Assembly (NCBI GenBank): GCA_910583845.1
Contig: CAJUAB010000021.1
Location: forward strand, 2,024 to 49,048
Source: an uncultured Acetatifactor sp.
GTDB lineage: Bacteria > Bacillota > Clostridia > Lachnospirales > Lachnospiraceae
Reading direction: 5' to 3'
DNA length: 47,025 nt
Shown: positions 15,404 to 24,132 of the stretch, piece by piece
Numbering within the stretch: the first letter of the stretch is position 1
Layout of the letters: every line of letters begins with the position of its first letter
Made by a program: the position numbers and the translations under genes
Notes under the pieces: generated by a model
Told to the model about the DNA's origin: nothing
Databases searched by the model: none
Seen by the model: the letters and a program-made list of their open reading frames with translations, nothing else

Positions 15404-16306
15404 TCAGTATCCGCCGCGGGTCCTCAGATACTGATCAAAAAACTCTCCAAAATTCCCATAAGCGCTGTTGGCATAAAACAGCTTCTTCCCCTCTCTGTCA
15501 CGGAAGGTATACAGATTGGCTCTCTGTGTATAATTGTCAACCTCTCTCCAACTGTAATGCCGCTCCTTTCTGCTCCCCTTCACCGTCACCCCGCCCGGCG
15601 TATAGTACAGCTCACAGCAGAAATTGTTCAAAAGCCAGTTAAGCACGAAAGTGGCGACCGCGGCCACAGCCACCAGGGCCCCAAAGCTGCCAATGGTTTC
15701 CATGTCCCCGTCGGCAAACGCGCCGCAAACCGCCGCCAATGCCGTACAGCCCAGGATCGTCAGCCATATGAATACCAACAGCACAGATACCGTTGCCCGG
15801 ACACCCGCGCCGGGCCTCACCACTCCCGAAGCGGGCGGGGTTATGTCAGCCCCTGCGCCGGCGTCCGCCCCCCGAGTGGCGTTCAATCCCCGCATATCCC
15901 CGGAACCGGCGTTCAATCCCCGCATGTCCCCGGAACTGGCGTTTACTCCCCGCATGTCCCCGGAACCGGCGTTTACTCCCCGCATCTCCCCGGAACCGGC
16001 ATTCAATCCCCGCATGTCCCCGGAACCGGCGTTCAATCCCCGCACATCCTCCTGGGCGGCCCTGGGATCGACATTCTTCCACAGGGCATCCCCCTGCTGC
16101 CTCTCCATGGGATGCTGCCTGAAAAACTCTTCATCCTGCTTTTTCTGCCTTGCCGCCCGGGCCCTGCCCGCAAGAGATATTCCCCCTGCGACCAGCAGAT
16201 AAATGATGATCCGCTCCCAGGCGATGGATACATGTCCCGCGGACAACAGATATACCAGAAAGGCACCTGCGCCCATAAAAATAATTACACCGACAACTCT
16301 GTTCAT
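15404..16306 (-). CDS. Membrane protein with in-frame decapeptide repeats and PH-like C-terminus
   Basis: The 300-residue protein has two N-terminal membrane helices (about 3-22 and 30-47), a cytoplasmic linker with six decapeptide repeats of the form DMRGLNAGSG (about 88-146), two more helices (about 168-190 and 195-222), and a soluble C-terminal domain (about 225-300). The latter contains YYTPGGVTVKGSRKERHYSWREVDNY and resembles small bacterial PH-like (YcxB/DUF) domains that follow membrane anchors. The repeats are encoded by exact 30-bp units. Function is unknown. The upstream gene is a PHP phosphoesterase. Confidence 0.75.
   Translation of the reverse strand: MNRVVGVIIFMGAGAFLVYLLSAGHVSIAWERIIIYLLVAGGISLAGRARAARQKKQDEEFFRQHPMERQQGDALWKNVDPRAAQEDVRGLNAGSGDMRGLNAGSGEMRGVNAGSGDMRGVNASSGDMRGLNAGSGDMRGLNATRGADAGAGADITPPASGVVRPGAGVRATVSVLLVFIWLTILGCTALAAVCGAFADGDMETIGSFGALVAVAAVATFVLNWLLNNFCCELYYTPGGVTVKGSRKERHYSWREVDNYTQRANLYTFRDREGKKLFYANSAYGNFGEFFDQYLRTRGGY
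15881..16060 (-). repeat. Six 30-bp tandem repeats inside a coding region
   Basis: Units begin at 15881, 15911, 15941, 15971, 16001 and 16031, each of the form GTTCAATCCCCGCATGTCCC plus ten more bases. Five are nearly identical and the sixth is degenerate. Because 30 is a multiple of three, gain or loss of units keeps the frame. Confidence 0.92.
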
Positions 16307-16384
16307 TCCGGCTTCCCCCTCTCTTGTGTCCCTCTTTTTCTCCCTGTTTCCCGCTTCCCGTCTCCCGCGCGAAAGTCAGAAGCC

Positions 16385-17077
16385 TCAGGCCAGCACCTGC
16401 CCATTCCCCAGGCATTTCACCTCCCCCGCCCGGATCATCTCCAGATAATCCGTGGCCCGGACCACTTTCCGGGGCAGCTCCACCCCGCTTTGGGGAAGGG
16501 CTTGTAAATGATGGGAATCCGATCCGGCCGTGCCCGGCAGCCCGTACATCATGGCATAGATTCTGGCTCTGTCGTTCATCTCCGGCTGCTTCAGATGAGC
16601 GCCGTTTACAATCTCCACCCCGTCCACATCCCTGGGAAACAACTCAATATGGTCAATATAGTCCCTCTCCCGGAACGGATGGGCGTGAATGATAAATCCC
16701 CCGCTCTGACGCATCAGAAGGAAAGCCTTTCTGGCGTCCATACGGTCTATGTCCTCGTGCTGCTCCAGCCATTCCTGATCCAGATTGTAAACCAGGAAAT
16801 CTGCCGCGTGTACCCCGAACTCGAACCCGAAAAACACATCCAGCCCGATCTTCTCCCCCTCATCTCTGGCGCGCTCATAGCCCAAGCAGAAAAGCCTGAC
16901 CCGCTCCCGCCAGGGCAATTCCCTGGGCACCGCCGTATTTCCGTTAAAAAAGTGATCAGTGACAAAGATCCCCGTGTACCCAAGTTCCTTATGGACCCGG
17001 GCCATCTCCGCCCCCGACGCGCTGGCGCAGGCACTCCCCTCACAGGTGTGCAGATGTGTCTCATACCGATATCCCAT
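16385..17077 (-). CDS. PHP-domain metal-dependent phosphoesterase
   Basis: This 230-residue protein is a stand-alone PHP domain. The metal-binding motifs are all visible: ETHLHT near residues 6-11, TDHFF near 40, FGFEFG near 84, IIHAHPFRERD near 130, and TAGSDSHH near 186. Stand-alone PHP proteins include phosphatases of histidinol phosphate, nucleotides or phosphosugars; the substrate cannot be told. It has no signal peptide. It sits between the GNAT gene (57-bp gap) and the repeat-bearing membrane protein (78-bp gap). Confidence 0.9.
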   Translation of the reverse strand: MGYRYETHLHTCEGSACASASGAEMARVHKELGYTGIFVTDHFFNGNTAVPRELPWRERVRLFCLGYERARDEGEKIGLDVFFGFEFGVHAADFLVYNLDQEWLEQHEDIDRMDARKAFLLMRQSGGFIIHAHPFRERDYIDHIELFPRDVDGVEIVNGAHLKQPEMNDRARIYAMMYGLPGTAGSDSHHLQALPQSGVELPRKVVRATDYLEMIRAGEVKCLGNGQVLA

Positions 17078-17134
17078 TTTTGCTTTCCTCTCCGCGGGCT
17101 TGCCTGAAATATGCTTTCCGCACGCTCTGACATA

Positions 17135-17572
17135 CTATCTCAATATCTTCTCCATGATGATTTCATCTTCATCGCGCTCTCCGGTCAGATAAAAGCCCAG
17201 CTTTTCATACAGGCTTTTGGCGGCTTTGTTCCCGTCGATATAACACAGGACCACTTTGTCATACCTGCCGTCGGCTTCCATAATATGCAGGACCTGCCGC
17301 GCGGCCTCCGCTCCAAAACCTCTGCCCTGATAGCGTTCATCTATAAACAACTGGCTGAAATCATATGCGTTTCTCTCATCGCAGTCATAATACAGCGTCA
17401 TTCCCACAGGGACATCATCCGCGTAAATCACATAAGCATTGCTTCTGCTTTCCCGATACGCGTAGGCTCTCGCCAGCAGTCTCATATCGTCAGACACGAA
17501 GCGCTTCTGGGATTCGGACACGCCAAGCCCCAATCTCCAATTCTCAGAATCCACGGTTTTCAACACAATCAC
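17135..17572 (-). CDS. GNAT family N-acetyltransferase
   Basis: The 145-residue protein has the single GNAT fold. The acetyl-CoA loop is QLFIDERYQGRGFGAEAARQVL (R/Q-x-x-G-x-G/A pattern), followed by the late motif NKAAKSLYEKLGFYLTGE. Its length and the NAYVIYADDVPVGMTLYY segment resemble diamine or spermidine acetyltransferases of the BltD/SpeG/PaiA type. The start is a GTG with GGGAGG 7 nt upstream. A spermidine-synthase-like gene lies in the same co-directional run, so a polyamine substrate is a possible but unproven link. Confidence 0.88.
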   Translation of the reverse strand: MIVLKTVDSENWRLGLGVSESQKRFVSDDMRLLARAYAYRESRSNAYVIYADDVPVGMTLYYDCDERNAYDFSQLFIDERYQGRGFGAEAARQVLHIMEADGRYDKVVLCYIDGNKAAKSLYEKLGFYLTGERDEDEIIMEKILR

Positions 17573-17654
17573 GGTTCTCCCTCCCCGTATGTACGCCGCC
17601 TGCCATGCCTCCCGAACGGACGCGAATCTTCACAAAACACAACGCAGGTCTGCG

Positions 17655-20444
17655 CTAATCTTCTCCCAGCTTCAAAGCCTTGCTGATATTCATATGGGCC
17701 ACAATCCTGCTGATCACCAGCAGACATACCAGTACCACCACACCGATAACCCCGAAAAGCCGCAGCAGATCACTCCTGTTGGTAATCAGCTCCAGAGGCA
17801 GCACCTGATCCGAGGCCGCATAGGCATCCTGGATCATGGGCACGAACATACGGGCGCCGGTCAGACCGATGACCGTCCCCATCAGAATGGAATACAGTCC
17901 GCAGAAAATCTGCTCCAATGCCAGCGCCAGACTGATCTCTCCCCTCCTCATGCCCATGGCCCGCAGTACTCCGAACATCAACTCCCTGGAGCGGATCGAC
18001 AAAATGAAATACAGGAGATATCCCACACCGCACAGCAAAAGCACGACGATAAAACTCATGGTCAGTATCCCGTTGGTACCCTGAAACAGCGTGTCGCTCC
18101 GGGTCTCCTCCCTGACCTCCCCCAGATCCACCAGCTTTGTCAGCTTCACCTCCGGGCGCTCCTCCAGCCAACGGTAAAATCCGTCCGTATTCTCCCCGGC
18201 CCTGAACCAGATCTCATAGGGCACCTGTCCCTGCTCCTGTTCCAGCATGGCCAGGTTGGCCACGATCAGATAGTTGTCCTCCGTCAGCAGAGAGCCGTCG
18301 CCGCCCAGGCTGTAACCCAGGGGATTGTAAGAAGGCCAGTAGTCAAAAAAGCCCTTGATCTTCAATCGGATGGTGCCGCCGCTTCTGTCCGGTATGCTGA
18401 TGGTATCCCCGAGACGGTAGCCCAGCCTGGTCATATAGTTCTCCGATACCAGCGCGGCACCTGCCGAGGAGGCCAGCACATTCAGATAGTCATAAAAATC
18501 GTAGGGCAGAAGACCCTCCGGCATATGCGCCACCTGGGCAAACTCGTTGGTGATAATTCCCATGAGCCGCGCGTCCGGGGTTTTCCGATCTATGCTGATC
18601 CTCATATCCAGCACCTGGGTATGGCCGGACATGCCCGGCACGGTATCGTATTTTCCATAGTCCGGCTCTGTGTAAGTGACCGGCTCCCCCGGAGGAGCCA
18701 ATACCGCATTATCCTTCCACGCCTCTTTCAGAACCAGGTCCGCCCCCGTGGCATAACCCGCGTTTTTCTCCGCGTTGGCCACAATGGTCCGGGCCACCGT
18801 AGTGTTGTGGATGCCCAGAGAAACGGTCAGAATCATAAACAACATGATAAATTCCTTCCTCCCCGCCCCCCGGATGCCCTCCACGAAAGCCACGTAGGGA
18901 CCGGGCGCCATCCGGTTTTTGCACAGGCGGAAAATAATCCGCAGCAGCAGGGGCTGCAGGCGCAGCACCAGCAGACCGCAGCCCAGCAAAAACAGGGAGG
19001 AACTCAGATACAGCAGGGGGTCCAGCGTCTCCCCCGTCAGCACCTGCTCCATCATCCGCTGCCGCCCCCGGGAAAAACTGTAATACCCGTACAGGGACAC
19101 CCCCAGACAGACGATATCCAGGTACAGCTTTTTCCACAGCGAACGAGTGCTTTTCGCCCGGGACTGTTTCAGACTCACAATGGAAACCCGGCTGTAGCCG
19201 ATCACGGGAATCAAAGTCATCAGCAGCATCAGAAACAGCGCCAGAGCCGCGTACCACAGCACATCCGCCGACCATTTCACCTCCAGCGCGCGCCTTCCGG
19301 AAAATTCCATGAAATCCGTGGCGGTTCCCAGCACACTACAGAACACGCCTCCCAGCGGCAATCCTGCCGCCAGCGCAATCATCCCCAGAAACAGGTTCTG
19401 GATCAGATACATCCCCACGATCTGTCCCCGCCTGGCACCCCGGCTTTTCATCACGGAAATCTCGTTTTGCTCCATGGCCAGCATCTGAGAAGAAATCATA
19501 TAGATAAATGCCAGCAGCAGAGCCAGCACCGGCATTTGCAGGATCAGCAGAGACGCCTCCACCTTCCTGGCCTTGGCGCTGTAGCTCTGGATAATCCCCT
19601 CATAGACATTGTCCAGAATCATGCTCCCGTTCTTCTCCGCCTCCACCAGCTGCCGGGACACGCGCAGGATGTCCCCCGCCTGTCCCGGCGCCACAGCGGC
19701 ATAATCCCACAGCTGGAAAATCTTCTTTTTACACCCGAAGGCATACTCCTGCTCCTCTCCCAGAAAAAGGGCCCGATAGGTCTCCATGGACACAAACACA
19801 TCTCTGTGCAGGCTGGAAGGAGGCTCCACCCAGAACGGGGAGGACTCATTCGCGGGACGGAACATTCCCACCACCCGAAAGCGAAGAGGACTTCCATCCG
19901 GCCAGATGAGTTTTTCGAACACATAGACTTCGTCAAGCAGCATATCCATGGAATCGGCCACCATACTGCTGACCATCACTTCCAGACAGCCGTCCAAAGA
20001 AAGCTCCGTTTCCGGCAGACGCCCGGCATAGAGGATCACCTCCTCCTCCAGACCGGTGACCGCGGTGATCTCCAGCCTACGCTGCATACGCTCCTGCCTC
20101 TCCACCACGGGTTCTGCCCCGTCCATGGAAGTGCTCAGATATTCGATCTCCCGGTAAAGCGGTACATTCAGCTGCCCCTGGCAGCGGTCCGCATAGGCTC
20201 TCAGCTGTTCATAGCTGGCTCCCTCCCGGCCCATGCTCCGGTTGTGGCTCACTCCCCAGACCGCGGGCCACACTCCGTTTTTCTCCTGATAGCGCGCGAA
20301 CTCATCCGTCAGCATCCGCTGAAAGGAAGAATTGCGGTACATGGGATAGCTCACCGCCACCGCCACCAACAGGATATTTCCGATCAGAAGGCTCAGCACC
20401 ATCCACTTTTTATGGAATAATTTCTGTAATATCAACACAAACAT
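17655..20444 (-). CDS. Large FtsX-type ABC transporter permease
   Basis: This 929-residue permease starts with a membrane helix (about 14-36), followed by a ~220-residue extracellular domain, a block of four helices (about 265-465), two single hydrophobic segments near 480-530, a second large extracellular domain (about 540-790), and a final three-helix FtsX block (about 800-920) with RSRELMFGVLRAMGMRRGEI, the typical FtsX cytoplasmic turn. The equivalent turn in the first block is EISVMKSRGARRGQIVGM. This MacB/FtsX-like layout suits export or lipoprotein handling, not import. It is the last of four transport genes; three adaptor-like lipoproteins precede it. No ATP-binding subunit is encoded in the operon. 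AAAGGA lies 7 nt before the start. Confidence 0.88.
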   Translation of the reverse strand: MFVLILQKLFHKKWMVLSLLIGNILLVAVAVSYPMYRNSSFQRMLTDEFARYQEKNGVWPAVWGVSHNRSMGREGASYEQLRAYADRCQGQLNVPLYREIEYLSTSMDGAEPVVERQERMQRRLEITAVTGLEEEVILYAGRLPETELSLDGCLEVMVSSMVADSMDMLLDEVYVFEKLIWPDGSPLRFRVVGMFRPANESSPFWVEPPSSLHRDVFVSMETYRALFLGEEQEYAFGCKKKIFQLWDYAAVAPGQAGDILRVSRQLVEAEKNGSMILDNVYEGIIQSYSAKARKVEASLLILQMPVLALLLAFIYMISSQMLAMEQNEISVMKSRGARRGQIVGMYLIQNLFLGMIALAAGLPLGGVFCSVLGTATDFMEFSGRRALEVKWSADVLWYAALALFLMLLMTLIPVIGYSRVSIVSLKQSRAKSTRSLWKKLYLDIVCLGVSLYGYYSFSRGRQRMMEQVLTGETLDPLLYLSSSLFLLGCGLLVLRLQPLLLRIIFRLCKNRMAPGPYVAFVEGIRGAGRKEFIMLFMILTVSLGIHNTTVARTIVANAEKNAGYATGADLVLKEAWKDNAVLAPPGEPVTYTEPDYGKYDTVPGMSGHTQVLDMRISIDRKTPDARLMGIITNEFAQVAHMPEGLLPYDFYDYLNVLASSAGAALVSENYMTRLGYRLGDTISIPDRSGGTIRLKIKGFFDYWPSYNPLGYSLGGDGSLLTEDNYLIVANLAMLEQEQGQVPYEIWFRAGENTDGFYRWLEERPEVKLTKLVDLGEVREETRSDTLFQGTNGILTMSFIVVLLLCGVGYLLYFILSIRSRELMFGVLRAMGMRRGEISLALALEQIFCGLYSILMGTVIGLTGARMFVPMIQDAYAASDQVLPLELITNRSDLLRLFGVIGVVVLVCLLVISRIVAHMNISKALKLGED

Positions 20445-20499
20445 CTGTCAGTCCTTTGTTTACAAACATGTCCGGTGCTCTGTCCGGCCGGATGGAGCA

Positions 20500-21672
20500 C
20501 TAGGGAACCACAATCCTGGTCCCTTCCTCCAGGCCGTCAAACACCCAATAGTACTGCGCGTTGTTGCCGCCGGGGATGAACTGGGTCCTGGTCATGCTGC
20601 CGCCCTCTCCCAGCACCGTCACATAGTATTTCTGCTTTTCCACCGTCACCGCCTCAAAAGGTACCAGCAGCACATTCTCCATGACGCAGGTCTCTCCGGT
20701 TACATTAAAGGGGCCTTTGCCCACCAGTTCAGCCATGTCATATTCCCCTGTGATCTGGCTGACACCCGCGTTCCACTGACTTCCCAAAGCCTTCCCCGCG
20801 GCGCTGAACACCGTGGCCTCATAGCTTTGGGCCGTTCTGGTATCCCCGGCCCGCAGCGTGACCCGGTTGCCGTATCCGTAGTGCCCCAGCTGGTCCTCAA
20901 ATTCCAGACAGATTTTGTCCGCCGGCGCCAACCGGACCAGCACGGTTCCGTTGTCCAGCTTCTGCCCCTTTTGCAGCGCGGCGACCTCCAGGATGTAGCC
21001 GTCCTCCCCGGCCAGGATTTCCGTCTGCCCCGCCAGATCGCCCAGCTCCTGAATCTGCTCCCGCAGGTCCGCAATCTGTCTCTCATAGCCGGCGGCGGTC
21101 TGCTCAAAATCCAGCTGGGCCTGGTTATAACGGATCTCGTCTATGGTCCGCTGGGGCGGCCACCGGGCAAACAGGGCCTCCCTCTTTTCCTGGCTCTCCG
21201 CGAACGCTTCCTGCTCCGCCAGATAGCGCTGTTCAAGCCGCAGCAGCTTTCTCTCCAGTTCCCGCAGATCCACCTCGTCTGTCTCCATGGACACCCTGGC
21301 CACCGGGGTTCCCGCCGTGACATACTGATATTTTTCCACCAGCATTTCCGTCAGCCGCATGGTTCCTGTGGTATACCGGGCCCTGACGCAGGCCGTCTCC
21401 AGCATCCGCATATTGGCCCGAAGGGCCATCATCTGGGTACTGAAAGTACCGTAAGAGAGCGTGTAGGTGTTGTAGCTGTTCCAGCCGTCCTCCGTCCCTC
21501 CCTCCCCGGACAGCGCCGTGAGATCCAGGTATTGGGATCTGTCCGGCGCTGTATCCACCCGGGTGCCCGCGTCGGACAGTATGCCTCCCTGACCGCACCC
21601 GGCCAGCCCCAGAACTGCCGCCGCCAGTATCGCCGTCCCCGCTGTTCTCCTAGTCAATGTACACCTCATCAC
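20500..21672 (-). CDS. Adaptor lipoprotein (HlyD/MacA-like), third of three
   Basis: The ~390-residue protein has a lipoprotein signal (AAAVLGLAGC) and no further membrane helix. It has the adaptor layout: a half biotinyl-like domain (MRLTEMLVEKYQYVTAGTPVARVS), a coiled coil (about 135-215, EVDLRELERKLLRLEQ), a second half domain (ILAGEDGYILEVAALQKGQKLDNGTVLVRL) and a C-terminal beta-barrel part. Periplasmic-adaptor homologues in Gram-positives sit outside the membrane and work with FtsX-type permeases. It overlaps the previous gene by ~20 nt; the frame opens with GTG (21672) then ATG (21669) and the choice is not settled. The permease follows 55 bp later. Confidence 0.82.
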   Translation of the reverse strand: MMRCTLTRRTAGTAILAAAVLGLAGCGQGGILSDAGTRVDTAPDRSQYLDLTALSGEGGTEDGWNSYNTYTLSYGTFSTQMMALRANMRMLETACVRARYTTGTMRLTEMLVEKYQYVTAGTPVARVSMETDEVDLRELERKLLRLEQRYLAEQEAFAESQEKREALFARWPPQRTIDEIRYNQAQLDFEQTAAGYERQIADLREQIQELGDLAGQTEILAGEDGYILEVAALQKGQKLDNGTVLVRLAPADKICLEFEDQLGHYGYGNRVTLRAGDTRTAQSYEATVFSAAGKALGSQWNAGVSQITGEYDMAELVGKGPFNVTGETCVMENVLLVPFEAVTVEKQKYYVTVLGEGGSMTRTQFIPGGNNAQYYWVFDGLEEGTRIVVP

Positions 21673-22810
21673 CTTCCGTCAACCCTCCCAGTATCTCATA
21701 AAACATACCGTCATACAACCCCGTCTCCAGATAGACCTTCTCCCGCCCCTGTTCCCCCCTACGGTAACAGTATCTGCGGGCTCCCTCCTGCCGCACGGCC
21801 AGTCCCGGCGCCACCAGCACCTGTCGGCGTGACTCCTGCTGCACCACAATGCGGGCCATATGACCGTATTCCAGCGGCTTTGGGGGAAAAAGTTCAAAGC
21901 TGGAACAGGGGGTGAGGTTCTTCGCCATCAGCGCGCTGTAGACCTGAGGATCTATGGGAATATACTCCGCTTCGTATTCCTCCCCGTCCAGAAACACATA
22001 AATGCGTTCCGCCTTCTCCGCGTCCCGCCTGGTCACATAGTCTCCCACCGCCAGATACCGGGTGGTGTCCGCCAGCAGGATCACCGGATGATCCCTGCTG
22101 ATCTTCTCCCCGCTGACGGCGGGCTGCAACTGCGACACCGTCCCGTCAAAGGGCGCTCTGACCACATTGCTTCTGAGTCTCTCCCTGCAATCCGAAAGCT
22201 GTTCTTCCAGATAAGGCAGTTCCAGCTCATAGTTTTCCGTCAGATGCTTTTTCTCCAGCTCCAGCCGGTCCATCCGGCTCACCAGATTGCCCGCGTCTAT
22301 GCAAAGCTGTGTGTAATTGTCCTTCATATACTCCGTAAGTTCAATCAGCTTGTAGGTCTCCTCCAGCTCCAGTTCACAGATCTTCAGACTGTTATCCCTG
22401 GTGGCGATCTCATAGGTATAGTTCCGGGTCAGATCCTCTATCTGCTCCTGTAAGTTCTCCGCCTGCTTTTGATATCCGGATACATCCGAAACCGCCAGCA
22501 CATCCCCCCGGCGCACCGTATCCCCCGGTTTCACCCGGTATTCCAGAAAAATACCGTCTCCGGGAAAAAACAGTTCTTCCATGTATGGGCTGATGATCCC
22601 CTCATAGATCTCCCGCTTTTTCACGTCCCCCAGGCCCACCGTCACCGTCTGGGTCTGTTGCAGAGGGTTGACCGTCACTGTCCTGACGGATGCCTCCGGC
22701 GTCTCTGGCCCGCTGTCCGCGCAGCCGCAGACGGACAGCGCCAGAACCGCCGCCAGTATGCGGCATCTCACTCTTTCCTTCTGGAATTTCACCCTATTTT
22801 CGGCCCGCAT
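21650..22810 (-). CDS. Adaptor lipoprotein (HlyD/MacA-like), second of three
   Basis: This ~386-residue protein has an N-terminal lipoprotein signal ending near VCGC, a half lipoyl-like domain (FLEYRVKPGDTVRRGDVLAVSDVSG), a long helical hairpin (about 110-200), a matching second half (RSNVVRAPFDGTVSQLQPAVSGEKI) and a beta-domain with a late VAPGLAVRQEGARRYCYR segment. These are hallmarks of RND/MacA-type adaptors. The start at 22810 is preferred because AGAGG lies 7 nt upstream. It overlaps the next adaptor gene, so the two are co-translated. Confidence 0.82.
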   Translation of the reverse strand: MRAENRVKFQKERVRCRILAAVLALSVCGCADSGPETPEASVRTVTVNPLQQTQTVTVGLGDVKKREIYEGIISPYMEELFFPGDGIFLEYRVKPGDTVRRGDVLAVSDVSGYQKQAENLQEQIEDLTRNYTYEIATRDNSLKICELELEETYKLIELTEYMKDNYTQLCIDAGNLVSRMDRLELEKKHLTENYELELPYLEEQLSDCRERLRSNVVRAPFDGTVSQLQPAVSGEKISRDHPVILLADTTRYLAVGDYVTRRDAEKAERIYVFLDGEEYEAEYIPIDPQVYSALMAKNLTPCSSFELFPPKPLEYGHMARIVVQQESRRQVLVAPGLAVRQEGARRYCYRRGEQGREKVYLETGLYDGMFYEILGGLTEGDEVYID

Positions 22811-22969
22811 TGCCACACCTCTCTTCATATACATGGGCAACGGCATCTGTCGCTGCCAAAAGGCCCTTCATCCAGAGTCTCTCCCTGTCCGTCACCGGTT
22901 CTTCCATCCCCGGCCGCCGCAAGGCAGCTATCTTCGCAGATGTAAGATATGATACAATACACTGGGAAA

Positions 22970-24049
22970 TCACTTGATCACATAGTCTCCCTCTGTCAGG
23001 CCGTCCCGGATCTCCACCAGGCTTGTTCCCCACAGGCCGGTTTCCACAAACTGCATCCTACGGATGCCTTCTTCATCCAGCAGGTACACATAATACCGCT
23101 CCCCTGAGGTGTGAACGGCCTCCTTGTCCACGCAGAGCACATGCTCCGCCTCCTGGATGACCATGCTGATCTTCCCGCTCTTGATAATATTGGGGTCATA
23201 TTCCTCGTCCAGCAGACGGAAATAGACTTTCTCTCCCCAGTTTTCCAGACAGGCGGGAGCCACCGCATATTCCCTCTGATTCTTGCCCAGTCCGCAGACA
23301 ATGATGTACTCTTCCTCTGGATCTATATAGGGAATAGCCTCCGTATTTTCGGATATAAACATGCGGGAATCCGCGTCATACAGGCTGGCTACCCGCTCCG
23401 TACTGTCGGTGACGCTGCCCTCCAGGTCGGGCTTCAGATAATTGATCACGCCGTCCATGGGGGCATACAGATTGCCGCCGCGGAGATACTCTCTGGCATT
23501 GTCAAGGCGGACAGTGAGCATTTCCACCGAATCCGCGGTATCCTCCAGGGATTTTTGATAGGATTTTTCGATATTCTCCTTTTGCTCCTTCAGCGCATCC
23601 TGATCCTGATCCGACATCGGCGTATAGCTGAACAGGATCTGGGCCTGTTCCAGGTCAAAATCCTTATTTTCCTGTATTTGCCGCAGGGACAGCATGGCTC
23701 TGTCCAGACGGTGCTCCAGCTCCCGGACCTGCTTTTCCATGTTCTCCACATCCACGCTGGCCAGCAGCTCGCCCTTCTTCACGATGTCCCCCTTCTCCAC
23801 ATAGACATCCGTGATCACCTCCTGGTCCACGGCAAAATACAGATCCACCTCCACCGTCTGACTATAATCACAGTTCAGCACCAGGGGCTGCTGCACGGTC
23901 CCCCGGGTCACCGGTGTCAGTTCAAAGGAATTTTCATGGACTGTTTCCTCCTGAATTTCCACCGACCTGTCCACCTCGTCCGTCTGCCCGCACCCGGCCA
24001 GCATTCCCGCCGCCAGCGCCGCCAGCACGAGCCTTTTTCCTTTCCTCAT
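22970..24049 (-). CDS. Adaptor lipoprotein (HlyD/MacA-like), first of three
   Basis: The 359-residue protein has a clear lipobox (GMLAGC). The half lipoyl-like segment is VITDVYVEKGDIVKKGELLASVDVEN, then a coiled coil (about 115-195), then LRGGNLYAPMDGVINYLKPDLEG and a beta-domain ending in GTSLVEIRDGLTEGDYV, a phrase shared in form with the second adaptor (EILGGLTEGDEV). The three adaptors are therefore probably duplicated. GGGAG lies 6 nt before the start. An 83-bp gap separates it from the spermidine-synthase-like gene upstream. Confidence 0.82.
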   Translation of the reverse strand: MRKGKRLVLAALAAGMLAGCGQTDEVDRSVEIQEETVHENSFELTPVTRGTVQQPLVLNCDYSQTVEVDLYFAVDQEVITDVYVEKGDIVKKGELLASVDVENMEKQVRELEHRLDRAMLSLRQIQENKDFDLEQAQILFSYTPMSDQDQDALKEQKENIEKSYQKSLEDTADSVEMLTVRLDNAREYLRGGNLYAPMDGVINYLKPDLEGSVTDSTERVASLYDADSRMFISENTEAIPYIDPEEEYIIVCGLGKNQREYAVAPACLENWGEKVYFRLLDEEYDPNIIKSGKISMVIQEAEHVLCVDKEAVHTSGERYYVYLLDEEGIRRMQFVETGLWGTSLVEIRDGLTEGDYVIK

Positions 24050-24132
24050 ATCCGTCTCCCGTCTGGATTCCTCTCTCCAGGACCAAATATCTGTTTCTGC
24101 TCAGATCGGCAAAGTCCGGGGCCGCCCCTTCT

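Noticed and set aside
15881..16060. Regular 30-bp repeats looking like a CRISPR array
   Set aside because: There are no spacers: units are directly joined and encode an in-frame decapeptide.
17589..20420. Long open frame on the plus strand opposite the FtsX-type permease
   Set aside because: Its product is rich in H, Q, P and R with no domain pattern, as expected for the antisense of a GC-rich gene; the minus strand encodes a coherent membrane protein with a ribosome site.
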